This document shows, in pieces, positions 1 through 6,953 of a stretch of DNA of 9,627 nucleotides. The notes beneath the pieces were generated by a model. That model did no database searches and was not told the DNA's origin. It saw only the letters and a list, made by a program, of their open reading frames with translations. Source of the stretch: an uncultured Methanobrevibacter sp. (GTDB taxonomy: Archaea > Methanobacteriota > Methanobacteria > Methanobacteriales > Methanobacteriaceae); contig CACZNW010000020.1 in assembly GCA_902782595.1 (NCBI GenBank), forward strand, positions 1 to 9,627. Reading direction: 5' to 3'. The translations under genes and the position numbers were made by a program. Numbering within the stretch: the first letter of the stretch is position 1; each line of letters begins with the position of its first letter.

Positions 1-21
1 GGAATACAAACGAATGCTCAT
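1..21 (-). CDS. 5' end of a gene running off the left edge (7 codons visible)
   Basis: On the minus strand an ATG at 21-19 opens a frame reading MSIRLYS before the window ends. It is preceded by GGTGAT (bases 34-29), the classic methanogen ribosome binding site, nine bases upstream of the ATG when measured from GGTG. A second in-frame ATG at 30-28 would add three residues (MVE), but it lies directly against the GGTG with no spacing, so the start at 21 is preferred. A TATA-like box at 56-66 sits about 26 bases before a transcript start near 35, giving a short leader that contains the binding site. Too little protein is visible to name a function. The call rests on start signals only. Confidence 0.45.
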
Positions 22-34
22 TTCAACCATCACC

Positions 35-86
35 ATTGTTCATATTATAAAAAAATAGTATATAACAATATGAACAATACTATTTT
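35..86 (-). promoter_or_regulatory. Promoter with interleaved inverted repeats (candidate operator)
   Basis: Two perfect inverted repeats are interleaved here. ATTGTTCATATT (35-46) pairs with AATATGAACAAT (67-78) across a 20-base spacer, and AAAATAGTA (52-60) pairs with TACTATTTT (78-86) across 17 bases. The TATA-like box of the leftward gene (minus-strand GTTATATACTA, 66-56) lies between the arms of the first repeat, and the predicted transcript start falls near its left arm. The arms are centred 32 bases apart, about three helical turns. This fits an operator for a dimeric repressor covering the promoter of the truncated left-hand gene. The repeats are seen directly; the regulatory role is inferred. 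Confidence 0.5.
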
Positions 87-116
87 ACTTTTTAACATAT
101 ATAAACTTTTAGTTTT

Positions 117-1061
117 TTAAAAGTTACTTTCAATTGCTTTGATGAGATTGTAAATAAATTCATTTGTCTCTACATTTATATTGTATTCTTTTGCCAGTTG
201 AATAATCTTGCCATTCAATGAATCAATTTCAGTGGGTATTTTATTATTCAAATCTTGATATGTTGATGAATAGTGGTTATAGGTGTCGGGAACCAGTTTT
301 GAGTAGAATATGTCCCTGTATTCATCAGGTGTTTTCCAGAGAGTCCTGTAAGGTGATGCATTTATCACCTCAAATATTTCATCAATGATGCTGTTCATTA
401 TTTCTAAAGTGTATGGATTTTCGGTTAGTTGGCCGTAAGTAAAATTTAAAATTGCTCCAAGTGCATTTAATGTGCAGTTGTAAAGCATTTTTGCCCATAA
501 GTATTTATCCACTTCGTTTGTTGTTTCACACTTTATTCCGGATGAGGTAATCAGATCTGCAATTTCGCCAAGACATTCCGGATTCTCGTTTTGAAGAGAC
601 CCGAGAAGAATCGGTTCGGTGTAAACTGTAACTTCGCTGATGTGCCTTTCAGGTCTGGTAAAACCGGTTATTACTCGAGCACAGTAAACCTGCTTTTTTG
701 TGAAATATTTAAGATACTCCTCATCATTTCCAAATCCGTTCTGGAAAATAATAATTTTTGTGTTGTCCTTTAAAATGTCTCTGTGATTTTTCAGCTTATC
801 TGCAATGTCGGTATTTGCCGTGGTTTTTGAAGCGATGAATATGTAGTCGAAATAGTTTTTCGGTATATCGTCATAATCTTCATAAACCGGAACATTATTA
901 ATTTCATAATGTGTGAAAAGTCCGCATCTTTTAATTCCATTTTCTTTAATTGCTTCGGCAGTTTTTCCACGTGCATAAATACTGATGTCTGCTCCCTGTG
1001 ATGCAACGGACGCTCCAAGACCTATTCCGACTCCGCCGGCACCGATGATTAAAATTTTCAT
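117..1061 (-). CDS. panE: 2-dehydropantoate 2-reductase (ketopantoate reductase) family protein
   Basis: Predicted cytosolic NADPH-dependent oxidoreductase of the ApbA/PanE family, which reduces 2-dehydropantoate to pantoate on the route to coenzyme A. The 314-residue product starts MKILIIGAGGVG, a Rossmann GxGxxG loop at residues 7-12. The C-terminal domain carries the family signature WAKMLYNCTLNAL (K191 and N195, matching the catalytic Lys and substrate-binding Asn) and a later SSTYQD...PTEID segment with E278 in the place of the catalytic Glu. Length is normal. An upstream GTG/ATG-type extension to 1109 is possible but would add 16 unconserved residues. The Rossmann fold normally begins within a few residues of the start, and a TATA box at 1085-1093 would start transcription within a few bases of 1061, so the gene looks leaderless. 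The family also contains other ketoacid reductases, so the exact substrate is not certain. It is transcribed alone. Confidence 0.85.
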   Translation of the reverse strand: MKILIIGAGGVGIGLGASVASQGADISIYARGKTAEAIKENGIKRCGLFTHYEINNVPVYEDYDDIPKNYFDYIFIASKTTANTDIADKLKNHRDILKDNTKIIIFQNGFGNDEEYLKYFTKKQVYCARVITGFTRPERHISEVTVYTEPILLGSLQNENPECLGEIADLITSSGIKCETTNEVDKYLWAKMLYNCTLNALGAILNFTYGQLTENPYTLEIMNSIIDEIFEVINASPYRTLWKTPDEYRDIFYSKLVPDTYNHYSSTYQDLNNKIPTEIDSLNGKIIQLAKEYNINVETNEFIYNLIKAIESNF

Positions 1062-1084
1062 GTAAATACATTTGTAGTTAATAT

Positions 1085-1093
1085 GATATAAAC
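1085..1093 (-). promoter_or_regulatory. TATA box of the ketopantoate reductase gene
   Basis: Minus-strand GTTTATATC, centred about 28 bases upstream of the ATG at 1061. With the usual archaeal TATA-to-start distance of about 26 bases, the transcript would begin within a few bases of the ATG. No GGTG/GAGG site precedes the ATG, which agrees with leaderless translation. Confidence 0.4.
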
Positions 1094-1371
1094 ATGATAA
1101 TTCATTCAATTATTTAATAAAAAATATTATTAATAGTAATACTTTTAATTTTTTTTTTGAAAATTTATTGATTTATATAATTATTCTGTTAAATTTTTTA
1201 ATTCGCTCCAAAACGGATATAACGGATTCTGGTTAATTTAAAAATAATATTTTATATATTATTACTAACAATATTAATGTGTACATATTAAAGTTAATTC
1301 TTGAATTGGCTTTTTAATTTAAAATATATATATTATTTTAATGAATGTATAGGAAAACGGTGTGATAATAA
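1094..1371. other. A+T-rich intergenic region between divergent genes, holding the antiporter promoter
   Basis: No gene is seen here. Most of the stretch is nearly pure A/T. The exception is a G+C-richer island at about 1203-1231 that contains a direct repeat AACGGAT at 1212-1218 and 1221-1227 (9-base period). A TATA-like run at 1324-1335 would place the antiporter transcript start near 1354. The ribosome binding site GGTGTGAT (1359-1366) lies nine bases before the ATG at 1372, counted from GGTG. An A+T-rich dyad AATAATAT-TTTAT-ATATTATT lies around 1245-1265; its composition makes it weak evidence. Confidence 0.45.
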
Positions 1372-3108
1372 ATGAATGACAATATGAAATTAGGTTTAGT
1401 GACTGCTATTTCTATCATACTCCTTTTTGTCTTATCATTATGGATCACTTCTCTGCCGGCAAACTCTGATAATGCTATCAGGTTTGGTATATTAACATTA
1501 TTACCGCCTCTTGTTGCTATCGGATTGGCATTTATAACAAAAGAAACAGTTTTATCTTTATTTGTCGGTGTATTTGTTGGAGAATTCATGCTTAACGTAA
1601 ATGACGTAAATATCATTACCACAGCAATCAATGCATTCCTTGCTTTAGGCGGACAGGTCATTGCCTGTATGGCCGACCCTTGGAATGCAGGTATTATTCT
1701 TCAATGTTTACTTATTGGAGGAGTTATCCAGTTAATTACAAAAATGGGTGGGGCAAAAGCTCTTGCAGATGCATTTGCTAAAAGAGCAGACACCCCTAGA
1801 AAAGCACAATTATTTACTTGGATTTTAGGATTATGTGTATTCTTCGATGATTATGCAAACTCTTTAATTGTCGGTCCTATTATGAGACCGGTAATGGACA
1901 AACTTAAAGTATCTAGAGAAAAACTGGCATTTGTGGTAGACGCAACTGCTGCTCCTGTAGCGGGTATTGCAATTATTTCAACCTGGATCGGGTTGGAAAT
2001 CAGTTTAATTGCTGCCGGTTTCCAATCAGTCGGAGCAACCAATGTAACCGGATTCGGAATATTCCTACAGACTATTCCTTACAGATTCTATAATATCTTC
2101 ATTTTAATATTCATTGTAATATCTGCATTGACATTATATGAATTTGGGCCAATGAAAAAAGCCGAACAGGCTGCACGTAAAAGAAAAGACGGTGAGACTG
2201 TTGCTGTTCCCGAAGCACCTGGTTTTGATGAAGTCAAACCTGTTGAAGGAATTAAATTATCAGTATGGAATGCAATCATACCGATTTTAACTTTAATTGT
2301 CGGTGCACTTGTTGCATTTTACTGGAGCGGATACACCGGAATTTTAGGTGGAGAAGATCAGGCTCTCATTACTTTAATGAAAACTTCTCCATTATCATTC
2401 AACGGTATATTTGAAGCACTTGCCGCTTCTGATGCATCCGTTGCATTGTTCCAGGCAGCACTTCTCGCATCAATCGTTGCAATTGTAATGGCTGTTGGTC
2501 AGCACATCCTGACAATTGAAGATGCAATCTCCGAGTGGATTGGAGGAATGAAAACAATTGTTATTACCGGAGTAATTCTTCTTCTCGCATGGTCATTAGG
2601 AGGAGTAATCGGTGAAGTCGGTACTGCTGATTATCTTGTCGGAGTTTTAAGCGGAACTATTCCCGCATGGATTGTTCCTGCATTAATCTTCATTTTAGGA
2701 GCATTAATATCTTTTGCAACCGGTACCGCTTACGGTACAATGAGTATCCTAATGCCTCTGGCTATTCCTTTAGGATGGGCAGTAAGTAGCGGTGACATGA
2801 ACTTTACTATTGTCTGTACAAGTGGAGTACTGACAGGGGCTATTTTCGGAGACCATTGTTCTCCAATTTCAGATACAACAATTCTTTCATCTATGGGTAC
2901 CAGCTGTAACCATATAGATCACGTTCAAACACAAATTTATTATGCAATCTTTGTAGCATGTGTAGCTATATTTGTCGGATACATCCCGGCAGGTTTGGGA
3001 GTTCCATGGTACATTTCCCTTGTTGTAGGTGTTGTGGTAATGTTTGTTGGTCTCAGATTAATAGGTGAAAAAGTAGACTTTGATGAAGTTGAGGAATCGT
3101 CCTCTTAA
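1372..3108 (+). CDS. NhaC-family Na+/H+ antiporter
   Basis: Integral membrane protein of 578 residues, predicted to exchange Na+ for H+ across the cytoplasmic membrane. It has many hydrophobic segments, beginning with helices at about residues 7-28 and 38-55. Family hallmarks are the FFDDYAN segment (157-163) followed by GPIMRPV, the DATAAPVA..ISTWIG segment (190-207), and GDHCSPISDTTILSSMG (493-509), a polar, charged stretch inside a hydrophobic half, typical of the NhaC and related ion-transporter superfamily. A charged cytoplasmic-type linker (about 262-298, rich in Lys and Glu) divides the two hydrophobic halves. The tail ends in an acidic stretch, DFDEVEESSS. The start is supported by GGTG at 1359-1362. 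It is a single gene with its own promoter and terminator. Methanogens rely on a Na+ gradient, so a role in Na+/pH balance is likely, but ion specificity cannot be read from the sequence; some relatives exchange organic acids. Confidence 0.88.
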   Translation: MNDNMKLGLVTAISIILLFVLSLWITSLPANSDNAIRFGILTLLPPLVAIGLAFITKETVLSLFVGVFVGEFMLNVNDVNIITTAINAFLALGGQVIACMADPWNAGIILQCLLIGGVIQLITKMGGAKALADAFAKRADTPRKAQLFTWILGLCVFFDDYANSLIVGPIMRPVMDKLKVSREKLAFVVDATAAPVAGIAIISTWIGLEISLIAAGFQSVGATNVTGFGIFLQTIPYRFYNIFILIFIVISALTLYEFGPMKKAEQAARKRKDGETVAVPEAPGFDEVKPVEGIKLSVWNAIIPILTLIVGALVAFYWSGYTGILGGEDQALITLMKTSPLSFNGIFEALAASDASVALFQAALLASIVAIVMAVGQHILTIEDAISEWIGGMKTIVITGVILLLAWSLGGVIGEVGTADYLVGVLSGTIPAWIVPALIFILGALISFATGTAYGTMSILMPLAIPLGWAVSSGDMNFTIVCTSGVLTGAIFGDHCSPISDTTILSSMGTSCNHIDHVQTQIYYAIFVACVAIFVGYIPAGLGVPWYISLVVGVVVMFVGLRLIGEKVDFDEVEESSS

Positions 3109-3128
3109 AACTTCATTATATTTTTTTT
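3084..3128 (+). terminator. Hairpin plus T8 terminator of the antiporter gene, overlapping its stop codon
   Basis: TGAAGTTGAGGA (3084-3095) pairs with TCCTC (3100-3104) and AACTTCA (3109-3115) around the loop ATCG. This makes a 12-bp stem interrupted only by a 3' bulge TTAA that includes the stop codon (3106-3108). Eight T residues follow at 3121-3128. T-tracts are the main archaeal termination signal. The tract also touches the stop codon of the convergent nuclease gene. On the minus strand the same hairpin is followed about ten bases later by a T5, so it may work in both directions. Confidence 0.7.
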
Positions 3129-3840
3129 AATAATATTGGCTGCAAATATGCTGATAAGTGCAGAACCTGCACAAAAACTGTTTTTTAGGATAAAAATTTC
3201 CGCTGTTTACCTGATTTCTAACATAATAGAATGTGTCAATAGCGTCATCTATTTCTTTTGAATGGAGGAATTTACGTTTATTGTCCTCATCACAAACGTC
3301 AAGCAGCCTTAAACGTCCGTTTTTGGTAAAGTATATTCCCACACTTGAAACCGTGCGCCGGCAAACGTTTTCAACAAGAAGTTTATAGTAGCATAACTCC
3401 AGACGATATTTTGAAAATGAACTGGAATTTCCGGTTTTATAGTCAATTACGGTCAAATCTCCATGTTCATCTTCAAGGATTATATCACATATCCCCGAAA
3501 AACGGTGTGTTTCATCATGAAGATACTCTTCCTGACTGAATAATTTATAGTTATTGTCAATGAAAATTTCTTTAAAAAATGATGATAAGTTGTCGATATG
3601 GTCATAGATTGTTTCATAGGTAAGGTTAAGTTCATCAGCAATTATAAGGAGTTCTTTTTCAATATTGACGTCATCAAGTTCATCACCGTATTCTTCAGAG
3701 AACTTTTCGGCAATTGAGTGAACATCTGAGCCAAGCACCATATACCTGTTGGGTTCAACTTCTATTTCATCGATATATTGAAATTTAAATTCCAGCGGAC
3801 ATTTAAGATAAGTATTTATTTTTGATTTTGACAGTTTCAT
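3127..3840 (-). CDS. Cas4/RecB-like PD-(D/E)XK nuclease with Fe-S cysteines
   Basis: A 237-residue protein of the PD-(D/E)XK nuclease superfamily (RecB-C/Cas4 type), predicted to cut DNA with a divalent metal. The active-site series is complete: H41 in VHSIAEKF (motif I), D119 in GICDII, D133 and K135 in VIDYKTG, and E148...Y152 in the position of the QxxxY motif, with Gln replaced by Glu. C14 near the N-terminus plus C224-x2-C227-x5-C233 at the extreme C-terminus form the four-cysteine [4Fe-4S] arrangement known from Cas4 and AddB. The ATG at 3840 is preferred: AGGTAG lies eight bases upstream, whereas the GTG at 3849 would sit one base from it. The gene begins nine bases after the upstream glycosyltransferase stop, and its ribosome binding site overlaps that stop codon, suggesting translational coupling. 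No CRISPR array or cas1/cas2 is nearby, so a repair or recombination role is as likely as a CRISPR one. Confidence 0.8.
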   Translation of the reverse strand: MKLSKSKINTYLKCPLEFKFQYIDEIEVEPNRYMVLGSDVHSIAEKFSEEYGDELDDVNIEKELLIIADELNLTYETIYDHIDNLSSFFKEIFIDNNYKLFSQEEYLHDETHRFSGICDIILEDEHGDLTVIDYKTGNSSSFSKYRLELCYYKLLVENVCRRTVSSVGIYFTKNGRLRLLDVCDEDNKRKFLHSKEIDDAIDTFYYVRNQVNSGNFYPKKQFLCRFCTYQHICSQYY

Positions 3841-3848
3841 AGTAAACA

Positions 3849-4955
3849 CTACCTAATAATGTATTTGAAGCCTTTTGTAGACTTGATGACATTGTTTTCT
3901 TTTTTTATTTTTTCAGTTTTATCTTTAAGTTTCCTGTTTTCTTTTTTTAACTTAGCGATTTGCATTTTTTTATCATATAATTTAACACGTAATTCAAACT
4001 CTTCACTGGTATGTGACTGAAGGGCACTGCTGTAAATATGTTTGTATCGTTTTGCTAAATTATTTTTAAAATAATCATCCTTCTGCCATTTTTTTCCAAA
4101 TTTCAAATATCTGCTTTTCATTTCCATAAACAGTTCAGGTTTATATTCGTCCGGCGCATTTTCAAATATTGAATAGATATTGTGAAAAATTCTATAATAC
4201 AGTTCCCTTTTATATTGAATGTATCCGTATGCACCGGTTAAATCAAGCAGCAGGTCTGTAATGTCAATTGTATCAAGGGATCTGATAGTAAATTTATTTG
4301 ACAGTGAATCGTCACGTATGCGACGGTTATACAGGAATTTATCATAAAAATATATCCTTTCGGCTTTAAACAGTGCCTGTGTGAAAAAAACATTGTCTTC
4401 ATATAACAATCCTTCCGGAAATCTCAAATCCAGAATAAATTCTCTTTTAAAAAAGTTTCCGGGAGAATTCACTGCAAGTTTTAAAGCAATGTCTTTTACA
4501 TCACTGTAGTTGAACACTCTGTCTTCAACTCTCTTTTTTAAGTACGGCATGGTATAATAGTCATTGTTTGCTGTTTCTTTTGTAGTTTCATTAAAGTTAT
4601 TCAGTTTAAACATGGCAAAATCAAGATTATATTTTTCGGATATTTTATATAACTCTTCAAGGGCAGTTAATTCCAAATAATCATCCCCGTCCATAAAATA
4701 GACATATTCTCCTTTTGCCAGAGTTATTCCTTTGTTTCTGGTGGCTCCAAGCCCCTGATTTTTTTGACTGATGATTTGAATACGGCTGTCATTTTCACTG
4801 AATTCATTTAAAATATTCTGGGAATCGTCAGTTGATCCATCGTTAATGCAGATTATTTCAATATCCCTGAGACTTTGATTTGTTATATGATTCAGACATT
4901 CCCTCAAATAATTCTCAACATTGTAAACGGGTATTATAACTGATACTTTAACCAT
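3849..4955 (-). CDS. Family 2 glycosyltransferase with coiled-coil tail (second of tandem pair)
   Basis: A 368-residue GT-A fold, inverting family-2 glycosyltransferase, predicted to transfer a sugar from a nucleotide-sugar donor onto a surface glycan or lipid carrier. The N-terminal catalytic domain opens KVSVIIPVYN, has NDGS at 38-41 for nucleotide binding and the metal-binding DGDD at 89-92. The middle part (about 120-310) is divergent and sets acceptor specificity. Residues about 321-360 are highly charged, rich in Lys and Glu with heptad spacing, and likely coiled coil, followed by a short KSTKGFKYIIR tail. There is no membrane segment, so it should be cytoplasmic or peripheral. GAGGT lies 7-8 bases upstream of the ATG, and only four bases separate it from the stop of the upstream paralogue. 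By my count about 54 of the first 92 residues match that paralogue, so the two arose by tandem duplication. Donor and acceptor are unknown. Confidence 0.87.
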   Translation of the reverse strand: MVKVSVIIPVYNVENYLRECLNHITNQSLRDIEIICINDGSTDDSQNILNEFSENDSRIQIISQKNQGLGATRNKGITLAKGEYVYFMDGDDYLELTALEELYKISEKYNLDFAMFKLNNFNETTKETANNDYYTMPYLKKRVEDRVFNYSDVKDIALKLAVNSPGNFFKREFILDLRFPEGLLYEDNVFFTQALFKAERIYFYDKFLYNRRIRDDSLSNKFTIRSLDTIDITDLLLDLTGAYGYIQYKRELYYRIFHNIYSIFENAPDEYKPELFMEMKSRYLKFGKKWQKDDYFKNNLAKRYKHIYSSALQSHTSEEFELRVKLYDKKMQIAKLKKENRKLKDKTEKIKKENNVIKSTKGFKYIIR

Positions 4956-4959
4956 GGTC

Positions 4960-6102
4960 CTAACCTCTGAGTTTTCTGAATTTGTTCATTAACTTCCATG
5001 ACCGGGAGTTTGTAATTTCATCGTTGAATGATTTTTCCCGCTCATATTCCTCTTTTAATCTTTCATTTTCACTGACCAGCCCATCATATTCTGCCTGTTT
5101 TGAGTCATGCTGAGCTTTAAAATAACCGATTTTATATTCGCTTAACGTATTATATTCCAGATTCAGCTCTGTTTTTGCCTTTTGGTAATATTCCTCACTG
5201 TTTTCACTCAGAATCTTATTTGAAATATTGAATCTTCTGAATCTATCATATTCCTTTTTGTAGTTTTTAAAATAATTCATATCTTCATCAAAAACATCAC
5301 AAACAATATCATAAACTTCCTCATCGGCATTGTCGGTTAAATAAATTATCAGGTTATGCATATATTTATCGGATGTTTTCACCAGATTCCCATCATTTAA
5401 AATGTCAATGCATTGTCTGTACTGGAGGATATAATTGTATTTTTTGGTGTAGGTGTCCGGTTTGCCAGAGGCTGCCGGTACCATATGCCCGTAAAAATCA
5501 ACGTTCACGGCATAAATTCTCTCGATTTTTGACAAAACCTCGGATAGAAATATTGTATCTTCTCCCTGCGGCAAATTCTGAAATCTGATGTCTTTGATTA
5601 AATCTGCTTTAAATAGGCTTTTACAAAAATAAAACGGAATTCCATAGTCATCCGGCATTATTTCACAGTTATTTTCAAAATAACGTAAATTACCTTTTTC
5701 ATAATCATAACATGGAATAATTTTGCGTTTCTGAGATAGAAATTTAAGATTTCCGGAAATCATTTCACTGCCATAATCTTTTCCCGCATTATACATCATT
5801 TCCAGTGATTTGCTGTCAATATAGATATCATCGGCATCTAAAAATCCGATATATTCTCCCCGAGCAATGTCCACTCCATTATTTTTGGAAATTGCTGAAC
5901 CTTTATTTGTCTGACTGATAATAACTAATCGATCATCATTTTTTTCATATTCCTCAAGGATTTTCAGTGAACTGTCAGTTGACCCGTCATTTACACAGAT
6001 TATTTCAATGTCATTTAATGTTTGAGTGCAAATGCTGTCCAGACATTCATTTAAGTATTTTTCAGCATTATAAATAGGAATTATGACAGATATTTTAACC
6101 AT
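4960..6102 (-). CDS. Family 2 glycosyltransferase with coiled-coil tail (first of tandem pair)
   Basis: A 380-residue family-2 glycosyltransferase and the first gene of the leftward three-gene unit. The catalytic domain begins KISVIIPIYN and shows NDGS at 38-41, the NNGVDIARGEY segment and the DADD metal site at 89-92. The C-terminal third turns into a Glu/Lys-rich likely coiled coil (about 328-365). It closes with SRSWKLMNKFRKLRG, a basic S-x-SWK tail often seen at the end of surface-polysaccharide glycosyltransferases. There is no signal peptide or membrane helix. The start is supported by AAGGTG (6108-6113) five bases upstream and a TATA box 26 bases before the expected transcript start. 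With its downstream paralogue it probably adds successive sugars to a cell-surface polymer or glycoprotein; this is inference from family and pairing, and the actual sugars are unknown. Confidence 0.87.
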   Translation of the reverse strand: MVKISVIIPIYNAEKYLNECLDSICTQTLNDIEIICVNDGSTDSSLKILEEYEKNDDRLVIISQTNKGSAISKNNGVDIARGEYIGFLDADDIYIDSKSLEMMYNAGKDYGSEMISGNLKFLSQKRKIIPCYDYEKGNLRYFENNCEIMPDDYGIPFYFCKSLFKADLIKDIRFQNLPQGEDTIFLSEVLSKIERIYAVNVDFYGHMVPAASGKPDTYTKKYNYILQYRQCIDILNDGNLVKTSDKYMHNLIIYLTDNADEEVYDIVCDVFDEDMNYFKNYKKEYDRFRRFNISNKILSENSEEYYQKAKTELNLEYNTLSEYKIGYFKAQHDSKQAEYDGLVSENERLKEEYEREKSFNDEITNSRSWKLMNKFRKLRG

Positions 6103-6180
6103 TTCAACACCTTAACAATAAATTATTTAATATTTAAACTATATATTATTAATTACATATTTTTTAGGAGATTGTTAAAA
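6103..6180. promoter_or_regulatory. Divergent promoter region (glycosyltransferase unit leftward, flavoprotein rightward)
   Basis: This short A+T-rich spacer serves both directions. Leftward, TAATATATAG (6148-6139) predicts a transcript start near 6117, which leaves AAGGTG (6108-6113) inside a 15-base leader. Rightward, TATTTAAAC (6131-6139) predicts a start near 6160, leaving AGGAG (6166-6170) in the leader of the flavoprotein gene. The two TATA boxes nearly touch, so transcription in one direction may interfere with the other. Positions are seen; usage is inferred. Confidence 0.45.
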
Positions 6181-6723
6181 ATGAAAGTAATAGCACTTCA
6201 AGCAAGTCCCCGTGTAGGCGGAAACTGTGATGTATTAATGGATGAAATGATTAAGGGTATTGAAGAAAACGGTGGAGAAGTTGTAAAGTACTATCTGGAA
6301 AAATGTGATATTGCTCCATGTAAAGCATGCATGTACTGTGCTGAAAACCCTGAATGCGTTAGAGCAGATGACGGAAATAAAATTATCGATGACCTGGTTG
6401 CTGCAGACGGAGTAATCTTTTCAACCCCAATTTATTACGGTCAAATGTCAGCACAGGGAAAACTCATCATTGACAGGTTCTATGCAATCGGTCAAAACCC
6501 TGATAAAAGTTTATCCGGAAAAGCCGCACTGATATTCACTGAAAATCAGCCTGAAGGAACCTATGCAGAATACATTGAACTTACCAAATTCTCACCATTC
6601 ACATTTATGGGCTATGAGGTACTTGGTCATGTAGATGCTGGCAGTGCCGGTCCTGCAGGTATTGTAGCAACCGAACAGGAAGATAAATTAAAAGAAGCTT
6701 ATGAATTAGGTTTGAAATTTTAA
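6181..6723 (+). CDS. Iron-sulfur flavoprotein (Isf) / NADPH-dependent FMN reductase family
   Basis: A 180-residue flavodoxin-fold protein predicted to bind FMN and a [4Fe-4S] cluster and to act as a cytosolic electron-transfer or oxygen/peroxide-detoxifying enzyme, as described for Isf of methanogens. The start MKVIALQASPRVGGNC is the FMN phosphate-binding loop (residues 8-16). The compact motif C47-x2-C50-x2-C53-x5-C59 matches the Isf cluster signature CX2CX2CX4-7C. STPIYYGQMSAQGK (81-94) is the second flavin-contact region of this family. Length is close to the ~190 residues of characterised Isf. An in-frame TTG at 6172 is rejected as start because it lies one base from the AGGAG site (6166-6170); the ATG at 6181 has ten bases of spacing. 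The gene is monocistronic, with its own terminator. Its partner (ferredoxin or another donor) is not established. Confidence 0.85.
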   Translation: MKVIALQASPRVGGNCDVLMDEMIKGIEENGGEVVKYYLEKCDIAPCKACMYCAENPECVRADDGNKIIDDLVAADGVIFSTPIYYGQMSAQGKLIIDRFYAIGQNPDKSLSGKAALIFTENQPEGTYAEYIELTKFSPFTFMGYEVLGHVDAGSAGPAGIVATEQEDKLKEAYELGLKF

Positions 6724-6742
6724 ACCTAATTAACACCTTTTT
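6704..6742 (+). terminator. Hairpin plus T5 terminator of the flavoprotein gene, with the stop codon in the hairpin
   Basis: AATTAGGTTT (6704-6713) and AAACCTAATT (6722-6731) form a perfect 10-bp stem around an 8-base loop. The stop codon TAA (6721-6723) spans the loop and the 3' arm. Five T residues follow at 6738-6742. This is the same layout as at the end of the antiporter gene. Confidence 0.6.
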
Positions 6743-6871
6743 GTCAACTACGCAGTTACATTTAATATTTTTATCTTAATAGTGAAAGAATACATTGACC
6801 TCTTTAAGTTTGGAGATGAATTTCAAAAAAAAGTGCATCGAGAATACTTTTCAAATGCTTTCTGATGCACT
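6734..6871 (+). other. Unassigned remnant: short open frame and an 8-bp inverted repeat
   Basis: A 42-codon open stretch runs from 6734 to a stop at 6863-6865. From a possible GTG at 6782 it reads VKEYIDLFKFGDEFQ and on to REYFSNAF, an amphipathic, protein-like composition but with no ribosome binding site. Its last part overlaps a perfect inverted repeat AGTGCATC (6832-6839) / GATGCACT (6864-6871) with a 24-base loop. It may be the edge of a broken transposase gene or element end, given the transposon remnant just downstream, but I do not recognise the family. Confidence 0.25.
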
Positions 6872-6953
6872 ATAAATAAAAAAATAAATAAATTAATAAA
6901 TGAGAATGAGTAATCAAACTTTTTTCAACAATAAACAAGTCAAAAAAAGTTAA
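6872..6953. other. A+T-rich spacer with possible promoter for the leader/solute-binding gene
   Basis: No gene is seen. TATAAATA at 6871-6878 would start a rightward transcript near 6900, carrying the whole transposon right end as a leader of roughly 190 bases in front of the solute-binding protein gene. AAATAA at about 6952-6957 is a weaker alternative that would start the transcript near 6980. Confidence 0.25.

Noticed and set aside
791..1018. Minus-strand 75-codon frame inside the ketopantoate reductase gene
   Set aside because: It is out of frame with a gene that shows complete family motifs; a shadow.
1338..1661. Minus-strand 107-codon frame at the start of the antiporter gene
   Set aside because: It is antisense to hydrophobic coding sequence, a common source of spurious open frames, and has no start signals.
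3127..3840. CRISPR-Cas locus, because of the Cas4-like nuclease
   Set aside because: There are no regularly spaced repeats anywhere in the window and no cas1, cas2 or effector genes.
3841..3849. GTG start for the nuclease at 3849
   Set aside because: It overlaps the upstream stop codon and lies one base from AGGTA, while the ATG at 3840 has normal spacing.
6172..6180. TTG start for the flavoprotein, three residues upstream
   Set aside because: It is one base from the AGGAG site, and the flavin-binding strand begins at the ATG at 6181.
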